This document shows, piece after piece, positions 59,201 through 64,000 of a stretch of 64,000 bases of DNA. The stretch comes from Sorangium cellulosum (GTDB lineage Bacteria; Myxococcota_A; Polyangia; Polyangiales; Polyangiaceae). The position numbers and the translations under genes were made by a program. Where the stretch lies: positions 6,402,501 to 6,466,500 of the forward strand of contig NZ_CP012670.1 of NCBI RefSeq assembly GCF_004135735.1, read 5' to 3'. The notes under the pieces are model-generated. The model saw only the letters and a program-made list of their open reading frames with translations, did not search any database and had not been told where the DNA came from. Numbering within the stretch: the stretch's first letter is position 1; the number at the start of each line of letters is the position of its first letter.

Positions 59201-61908
59201 TCCTCCTGGAGCGGCTGCTCGCGCTGCGCGCGACCGCGGGGCTGCTCCGGTTCGGCAGCGCGCCGCGGGCGCTCGCGTGCCTGTACTGGGCGGGGCTCGA
59301 CGCGCGCGCCCGGGAGCTCCTGCACCGGCGGGCGCGGAGCCTCGGCCGGCTCGCGGCGCAGCTCGGCGAGGGCGAGGCGCGGGCGAGGCTCGCGGGCGAG
59401 CTCGCGGAGGGCGTGGCCGAGGCCGCGGCGGCGCACCGGCAGCGGCCGAGCGCGGCGGACGTGCGCGGCGCGGCGCGGTACCTCGTGGAGGAGCTCGCGG
59501 CGGAGCGGGTGCGGTTCGTGACGAGCGCGGCGGCGCTGGCGCTGCGCGACGCGCTGCTGGCGCACCTCGACGACGCGGGGGGCCGGGCGGCGCTCGAGGA
59601 CGACCTGCGGCAGCTCGAGAAGCACCCGGCCGAGCGGCTGGAGCTCGCGCTCGCCTGGCTCACGGGCTTCGCCGAGCGGGGCGCCGCGGCCGGCCACGAT
59701 AGGGGCGCGGCGGTCGGCCACGACAGGGACGCGGCGGTCGGCCGCGAGGGCGGATCGTCCGGGGGGCCGGGCGCTGCCCTGCGCGGCCTCGCGCTCGAGG
59801 CGGCGGTCGCCGTGGTGACGGAGCGGCACGTGGAGCGGGAGCCCAGCGCGGCCGTGACCGAGGCCCGCGTGGAGGGGCTGCTCGGCCAGCACCCGCGCAT
59901 CAAGGAGCGCGCGCTGGTCCTCCGCCTCGACGAGTTCCTGAGCCGGATCGAGGAGTTCGTGCACGAGCGGCTGCCGCGCTACCGCGCCTACCGCAAGCTC
60001 CGGAGCGAGATCGTGCACCGGGAGCGCAAGCGGCTGCGGCTCGAGGAGCTCGCGCCGCGGGTGCTCACGTCGTTCGTGCGCAACCGGCTCATCGACGAGG
60101 TGTACCTGCCGCTCGTGGGCCAGAACCTGGCGAAGCAGCTCGGCGCGGCGGGCGACGCGAAGCGCACGGATCTGATGGGCATGCTGCTGCTCATCTCGCC
60201 GCCGGGCTACGGCAAGACGACGCTGATGGAGTACGTGGCGAGCAAGCTCGGCCTCACGTTCATGAAGGTGAACGGGCCGTCGCTCGGCCACGAGGTGACG
60301 TCGCTCGATCCGGCCGAGGCGCCGAACGCGACCGCGCGGCAGGAGGTCGAGAAGATCAACCTGGCGTTCGAGATGGGCAACAACGTGATGCTGTACCTCG
60401 ACGACATCCAGCACACGAACCCGGAGCTGTTGCAGAAGTTCATCTCGCTGTGCGACGGGCAGCGCCGGATCGAGGGCGTGTGGCGGGGCCGGACGAGGAC
60501 GTACGATCTCCGCGGCAAGAAGTTCTGCGTGGTGATGGCGGGCAACCCGTACACGGAGTCGGGCGCGCGGTTCCAGATCCCGGACATGCTGTCGAACCGG
60601 GCCGACACCTACAACCTGGGCGACATCCTCGACGGCAAGGAGGCGCTCTTCGCGCTGAGCTACCTGGAGAACGCGCTGACGTCGAACCCGACGCTCGCGC
60701 CGCTGTCGGGGCGCGCGCCGCGCGACACGCGCGAGCTCATCCGGATGGCGCAGGGCGAGGCGGTGGCGCAGACCGAGCTCGAGCACGCCTACTCCGCGGC
60801 GGAGGTCTCGGAGATCGTGAGCGTGTTCGAGCGGCTGTTCCAGGTGCAGAAGGTGCTCCTGTCGGTGAACCTGGAGTACATCAGGAGCGCGTCCCAGGAC
60901 GACGCCTTCCGGACCGAGCCGCCGTTCAAGCTGCAGGGCAGCTACCGGAACATGAACAAGCTGGCCGAGAAGATCGTGGCGGCGCACACGCGCGAGGAGA
61001 TCGAGCGGCTCATCGACGATCACTACGTGAGCGAGGCGCAGACGCTGACGACGGGCGCGGAGCAGAACCTGCTCAAGCTCGCCGAGCTGCGCGGCCGGAT
61101 GACGCCGGAGCAGCGGGCGCGGTGGGACGAGATCAAGAAGGGGTATCTGCGGCTCAAGCACCTGGGCGGCAAGGAGGACGATCCGGTGGTGCGCGTGACC
61201 GGCACGCTCTCCATGCTGGGCGAGCAGCTCGAGGGTATCCGCGGGGCGATCGGGAAGGCGGCCGCGGTGGCGCAGGCGGGCGACCTGCGGGCGCGGGAGA
61301 TGAAGCAGTGGCTCGCGCCGGAGATCGAGCGGCTCTCGGCGGCGCTCCGGGGGGTGGCGCAGCCGAAGGTGGAGGTGTCGGTCGAGGCGGATCGCTCGGC
61401 GTCGGAGCTGGTCGGCCAGCAGCTCTCGCTCCTGGAGCGGGTCGTCTCGCCGCTCGCGAAGGCGACGACGCAGAGCGCGTTCGGCATCCGGGCGATCGAG
61501 GCGCAGATCGCGGAGCTCGGGCAGGCGCTCCGGGCGATCGACGAGCGGGTGCGCGCGGCGGCGCGGCCGCAGAGCCAGCCGCCGCCGCCGCGGTTCGAGG
61601 CGCGGGTCGGGGCGGGGTCGGCGGCGAACTTCTACCGGACGGCGCCCGGGGCCGACGTCGTGGAGCAAGGCGGCGTCTTCGTGCCGACCTCCCGGCAGCC
61701 GCCGGCGCGGGGGACGGCCGTGGCGATCAGGATCCCGTTCGCGGAGGGCGGCGAGATCGACGCGATGGCGGTGGTCGACTGGACGCGCGAGGCGGAGGGC
61801 GACGGCCCACCCGGGTTCGGGGCGCGCTTCGTGCGGCTGTCGGGCGAGCAGCGGGAGCTCGTGGAGCGTTTCGTGCGGCAAAGGGAGCCGATGCTGCGCG
61901 GCGGATGA
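56212..61908 (+). CDS. DUF3686-type DNA-repair-ATPase-like AAA protein with PilZ-like C-terminus
   Basis: 1898 residues. The N-terminal ~1000 residues match my memory of the DUF3686 proteins annotated as DNA repair ATPases (ENARVRTENNCLPRDIVSIRGKLLVGY, FVETVGGDLTVKIEDNT, several coiled coils at ~550-850). An AAA+ domain is at ~1300-1560 with Walker A SPPGYGKTTLMEY at ~1331 and Walker B MLYLDDIQHTN at ~1393. The C-terminal ~90 residues (GVFVPTSRQPPARGTAVAIRIPFAEG, then GFGARFVRLSGEQRELVERFV) resemble the TIGR02266 PilZ-like module of myxobacteria. Coupling to flotillin suggests a membrane-associated remodelling ATPase. Confidence 0.82.
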   Translation: MVSTGALDGAARAAGSPAPQAADSLDGGNYEVIRRRLVERAEELGRRAEALNARRKEVFGGSDLALIENARVRTENNCLPRDIVSIRGKLLVGYLVFMGLKEVNVGDVFSLHRFTKADGALDLSPAPLDEGSAFLSDPGFVKEFKDLHRYVKEPRLLQLRRSDTRLLAIFQVGATERDVKVFRWSIDPAGRVRYLDARGEEDNVRPRPHDFAWTQTTRDDHVHGKHPHVSIAGEIFVETVGGDLTVKIEDNTTTGLGIYHEPVDDPGQALDDADIQYARLGPLILLKIKPFREPSYRYLVYNGRTRKVTRIDAIGHACLSLPEDQGIVFPSGYYLVTGETKRFEGGAEDLEFERAIRSPNGEDVLYVFHRVVDGRYVLLPYNLIRKEVATPIQCHGYSLFDDGKMVIFRAVGDEPTRVHPMQIWQTPFTTAEFAASAPTDGSYLAKVGNADLVRGISDALSVRRAAMSASPTRQTYEDLIKIAGRMIDAYYWLGHAEAGDLLSTVNELRAISESIVDEFEKVEAIKVRAAAALAEAEAAQRALLGGVRPEDAASVDAFLKALTALRRQRGHLITLRELKYMDLARVDALEAEIVARTDEVSAACVTFLLGEQAFRPLADRLAALIAQIEAVGKSPELAPFAADLDAVNEGLTVLAEIVAGLKVDDPTARTRILEGISEVYAQLNRARATLGARGRDLRGAEGRAEFGAQFKVFGQSVASAIAVCDTPERCDAELSKLLVQLEELEGKFGEFDEFLGELAQKREEVNDAIAARRQALLDERQRRVSNLVAAADRIAQGVARRARSFASVDELNTYFASDAMIAKIRDLAAQLHALGDSVKGDEVEARLKSARQDAQRALRDREDLFEGGGGDVIRLGRHRFNVSSQALELTLVPHGGGLALHLTGTDFFEPIEDPALEAARDLWDQELASETPAIYRGEFLAGSMLMDAEAGRQGLTIEGLREASLGPGGLLAAVRAYAEGRHDEGYERGVHDADAALLLERLLALRATAGLLRFGSAPRALACLYWAGLDARARELLHRRARSLGRLAAQLGEGEARARLAGELAEGVAEAAAAHRQRPSAADVRGAARYLVEELAAERVRFVTSAAALALRDALLAHLDDAGGRAALEDDLRQLEKHPAERLELALAWLTGFAERGAAAGHDRGAAVGHDRDAAVGREGGSSGGPGAALRGLALEAAVAVVTERHVEREPSAAVTEARVEGLLGQHPRIKERALVLRLDEFLSRIEEFVHERLPRYRAYRKLRSEIVHRERKRLRLEELAPRVLTSFVRNRLIDEVYLPLVGQNLAKQLGAAGDAKRTDLMGMLLLISPPGYGKTTLMEYVASKLGLTFMKVNGPSLGHEVTSLDPAEAPNATARQEVEKINLAFEMGNNVMLYLDDIQHTNPELLQKFISLCDGQRRIEGVWRGRTRTYDLRGKKFCVVMAGNPYTESGARFQIPDMLSNRADTYNLGDILDGKEALFALSYLENALTSNPTLAPLSGRAPRDTRELIRMAQGEAVAQTELEHAYSAAEVSEIVSVFERLFQVQKVLLSVNLEYIRSASQDDAFRTEPPFKLQGSYRNMNKLAEKIVAAHTREEIERLIDDHYVSEAQTLTTGAEQNLLKLAELRGRMTPEQRARWDEIKKGYLRLKHLGGKEDDPVVRVTGTLSMLGEQLEGIRGAIGKAAAVAQAGDLRAREMKQWLAPEIERLSAALRGVAQPKVEVSVEADRSASELVGQQLSLLERVVSPLAKATTQSAFGIRAIEAQIAELGQALRAIDERVRAAARPQSQPPPPRFEARVGAGSAANFYRTAPGADVVEQGGVFVPTSRQPPARGTAVAIRIPFAEGGEIDAMAVVDWTREAEGDGPPGFGARFVRLSGEQRELVERFVRQREPMLRGG

Positions 61909-62169
61909 GAGGGCACACAGGCGCCGGGGGGCGGAGCCCGACCCAGGTTCGGCGGCGCCCGGCGGCGGCGCCCGACCCCGGCGGAGCTCGACCCAGGTTC
62001 AGCGGAGCCGGACTCACCGAAGCGAGCAGGCGCACGCGGCAGAGGCCGCGTGGGGGGTAGAGCACCGTCCCACGCGCATGGTATCAACGGGCCGCGACGC
62101 GCACCGCCATCAGATGGCCTGGACTCGACGCCCGGCGCTCGCGCGCCGGGCACGCAGGAGCTTCGGCGC
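61909..62169. other. Intergenic region with two ACCCAGGTT direct repeats
   Basis: GCGGAGC-CGACCCAGGTTC-GCGG occurs at 61931-61955 and 61981-62005 (two mismatches in 25). Read on the other strand the core is GAACCTGGGTC, the core of the array at 46.5 kb. No gene. Confidence 0.7.
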
Positions 62170-63381
62170 ATGAAGATGATGACCCTCGGACCCTTTGAAG
62201 GGAACGCGTGGCTGCTGGGCCGAAAGATCGAGCGCGCGGTCGCGGAGTGGAGAGAGCCGGCGCGGCTCGCCCTCGTGGCCATGCCCAGCGGGACGCGGCA
62301 CGAGGAGTACCTCGCGGCGATCGAGGACGCGACGGGCGTCCCCGTGGTCGGGGCCACCACCGGAGGAGCGTCCTTCACGGAGCGCGGCTTCAGCAGGAGC
62401 GGGATCTCGTGCGCGTTCCTCGGCGGCGCGAGCCTCGAGGTGGCGTGCGGCGCGGCGCGCGAGCTGCGCGCGGATCACGGCAGGAGCATCCGGGCAGCGC
62501 TGAGCGACATCGATGAGGCCCACTCGAGCAGCGGCCCGCGCAGCGCCGCGCCGAGCTCGATGCTGGTCCTCGCCGACGCCTTCGCGTGCGACGGCGACGA
62601 GCTCGCCACCTGCCTCCGCCAGGGCGTGCCGCCGCACACCCGCGTCTTCGGCGGGACCGCGGGCGACGGCTGGAGCTTCGAGGGCGGGGCGCGCGTGTTC
62701 GTGGATCGCAAGGCGCTCACGGACGCGGCCGTCCTGGTGCGCCTCACGCACCGGCACCGGGTGAACATCGACGTGCTCCACGGGTTCCGCGCGGCCGAGC
62801 GGGCGCGGGATCTCACGATCACCGACATCGAGCGGAACGTCCTGCGGACGCTCGACGGGCAACCCGCGGCGCGGGTGTACGAGGAAGAGCTCACGCGGCT
62901 CGGGCTCCGCTCGAGCGGCGAGGGGTTGCTCCAGACCATGGCGAAGCACGCGCTCGGCGCGAGGACGCCCTTCGGCGAGGCGCTGAAGATCCGGGCGCCG
63001 CTCGCGGTCCGGGCGGACGGCGCGATCGTGCTGACGGGCGGGCTCTCGCGCGGCCAGATGGTGCGGCTCGTGAACGCGCCGGGCGACTCGCTGCTCCAGG
63101 CGGCGAAGAGCCTGTCCACCCGGGTGCTCGGGTCGCTGCCGGCGGTGTCGGGAGCGCTCGTGTTCGACTGCGCCTCCCGGCTCCGCCTGCTCGGCGAGCA
63201 CTACCGCGAGGAGGTGCGCGCGCTGCTCTCGCCGAGCGCGCCGTCGCACCCGACGTTCGGGGTGACCTGCTACGGGCAGATCGCGAAGTTCGGGGGGAGC
63301 GTGGAGGCCTTCCACAACACGAGCGCCGTCATGGTGGCGTGGAGCGAGGCCGATCAGGGGGCGGGGTCGCCGGGCGCGTGA
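62170..63381 (+). CDS. FIST-domain sensory protein
   Basis: 403 residues from ATG 62170 (AGGAG ten bases upstream). FIST_N spans ~30-205: LALVAMPSGTRHEEYLAAI, VPVVGATTGGASFTERGF, MLVLADAFACDGDELATCL, VFGGTAGDGWSFEGGARVF. FIST_C spans ~215-375 (VYEEELTRLGL, SPSAPSHPTFGVTCYGQIAKFGG, VEAFHNTSAVM). FIST modules are intracellular small-ligand sensors, often for amino acids. This protein has no fused output domain, so it must act through a partner. Confidence 0.88.
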   Translation: MKMMTLGPFEGNAWLLGRKIERAVAEWREPARLALVAMPSGTRHEEYLAAIEDATGVPVVGATTGGASFTERGFSRSGISCAFLGGASLEVACGAARELRADHGRSIRAALSDIDEAHSSSGPRSAAPSSMLVLADAFACDGDELATCLRQGVPPHTRVFGGTAGDGWSFEGGARVFVDRKALTDAAVLVRLTHRHRVNIDVLHGFRAAERARDLTITDIERNVLRTLDGQPAARVYEEELTRLGLRSSGEGLLQTMAKHALGARTPFGEALKIRAPLAVRADGAIVLTGGLSRGQMVRLVNAPGDSLLQAAKSLSTRVLGSLPAVSGALVFDCASRLRLLGEHYREEVRALLSPSAPSHPTFGVTCYGQIAKFGGSVEAFHNTSAVMVAWSEADQGAGSPGA

Positions 63382-63452
63382 GCCGCTCCCGGGGATGAGC
63401 CAGGGGGCGCCGAGCTCTCACCCCGAGGGGGGGTCGCGCTCGAGGTGCGCCA

Positions 63453-64000
63453 TCAAAACCCGAGCGACCTGACCGCCTTGCGGATCGTGTCCGCGCTGGC
63501 CCGGACGCCGGCCTCCTCCTCGGGGCTCATCGGGATCGGCAGCTGCGACCCGACGCCGGAGCGGTTCACGACGCACGGCACGCTCAGGCACACGTCGTCG
63601 ATCCCGCGGTAGCCGCTCAGCAGGCTGCTGACGGGCAGCACGCGGTTCTCGTCGCGGAGCAGGGCTTCCAGGATCTTGGCGGTCGCCAGGCCGATCGCGT
63701 AGTTGGTCGCGCCCTTGCCGGAGATCACCTGGGCGGCGGCGTTCTTCACGTCCAGGAAGATCTCCGTCCGGTCGCGCTCGGTGAGCTTTCCGTGGCCGGC
63801 GACGGACCACTCGTCCAGCGGGATGTTCGCCACGCTCGCGCTGCTCCACAGCGGGACCTCGCTGTCGCCGTGCTCGCCCGCGATGTAGGCGTGGACGTTC
63901 TGCACGGCCACCTTCAGCCGGCTGGCGATCAGGAACCGGAAGCGGCTGCTGTCGAGCACCGTGCCGCTGCCGAGCACGCGGGCGGGCGGGAGGCCGGTCA
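63453..64000 (-). CDS. ldh: L-lactate dehydrogenase, 5' part outside window
   Basis: C-terminal ~182 residues of an LDH/MDH-type enzyme that interconverts lactate and pyruvate with NAD. The catalytic histidine is in IAGEHGDSEVPLW, preceded by RVLGSGTVLDSSRFR, and followed by GKGATNYAIGLA and the domain-closing GIDDVCLSVPCVVNRSGV. The GSGTxLDSxRFR form favours LDH over malate dehydrogenase. The frame is open to the right edge, so the Rossmann half lies beyond it. Confidence 0.87.
   Translation of the reverse strand, partial: TGLPPARVLGSGTVLDSSRFRFLIASRLKVAVQNVHAYIAGEHGDSEVPLWSSASVANIPLDEWSVAGHGKLTERDRTEIFLDVKNAAAQVISGKGATNYAIGLATAKILEALLRDENRVLPVSSLLSGYRGIDDVCLSVPCVVNRSGVGSQLPIPMSPEEEAGVRASADTIRKAVRSLGF

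Noticed and set aside
53914..61881. A 2655-codon open frame on the minus strand
   Set aside because: It is exactly antisense to the flotillin and ATPase genes, is Arg/Leu/His-rich with no domain, and is explained by GC-rich codon structure.

Overview
The window is about 64 kb of very GC-rich DNA, with coding regions showing strong G/C preference in third codon positions. It carries Ser/Thr kinases fused to other domains, an FHA-type sigma-54 activator, many Cys-rich or Pro/Ala-rich lipoproteins, a TIGR04551-like protein, a DUF5690 transporter and a TIGR02266-like C-terminal domain. This points to a myxobacterium of the Sorangium/Polyangium type (inference from gene content and composition, no database search was made).

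Layout. 0-12.4 kb: a truncated outer-membrane-type protein, an OmpA lipoprotein, an ATPase-nuclease fusion, valS, an FNR-type reductase, a small lipoprotein, a diacylglycerol-kinase-like protein, a GST-like protein, argC and a WYL regulator. Two large inverted repeats sit between genes here. 12.5-20.9 kb: an M6 metalloprotease, a divergent FHA/sigma-54 activator, a translationally coupled Ser/Thr kinase and a secreted lipoprotein. Both flanking secreted genes have a sigma-54-type promoter, and GTCACG-N4-CGTGAC palindromes lie 100-150 bp upstream of it. This looks like one kinase -> FHA activator -> sigma-54 -> exported protein circuit and is the most interesting system I see. 21-25.4 kb: a uvrA-like pseudogene remnant, a GH5 cellulase lipoprotein with a clear terminator, a membrane protein and a TonB-C-like lipoprotein. 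25.5-32.7 kb: two tandem copies of a three-gene partner-switching module (HATPase, STAS, and a LacI-type sensor fused to a SpoIIE/PP2C phosphatase). Copy 1 has lost two signature phosphatase residues.

33.6-39.5 kb is an AT-richer accessory island. It holds a tail-fibre-like protein, a DisA/DACNV-like gene interrupted by a one-base frameshift in an A8 tract, a three-gene overlapping lipoprotein/outer-membrane operon, tRNA or tmRNA 3'-end fragments and an IS110-family transposase. 39.8-46.3 kb: a 1590-residue kinase/STAND/propeller-like protein with a long activation-segment insertion, and a membrane-anchored ECF sigma factor. 46.5-46.8 kb: a tandem array of the core AACCTGGGTC, related to a palindromic repeat that has invaded the kinase gene at 16.1-16.5 kb. 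47-51.6 kb: a hotdog protein, a von Willebrand lipoprotein, a DUF5690 transporter and a methyltransferase. 52.2-61.9 kb: a BON protein followed by a YqiJ-like protein, a flotillin and a 1898-residue AAA ATPase that form a probable membrane-domain operon. The end of the window holds a FIST sensory protein and the 3' part of an L-lactate dehydrogenase gene.

Start codons were chosen from Shine-Dalgarno spacing, signal peptides and overlaps. Very long reading frames antisense to real genes are common at this GC content and were discarded.
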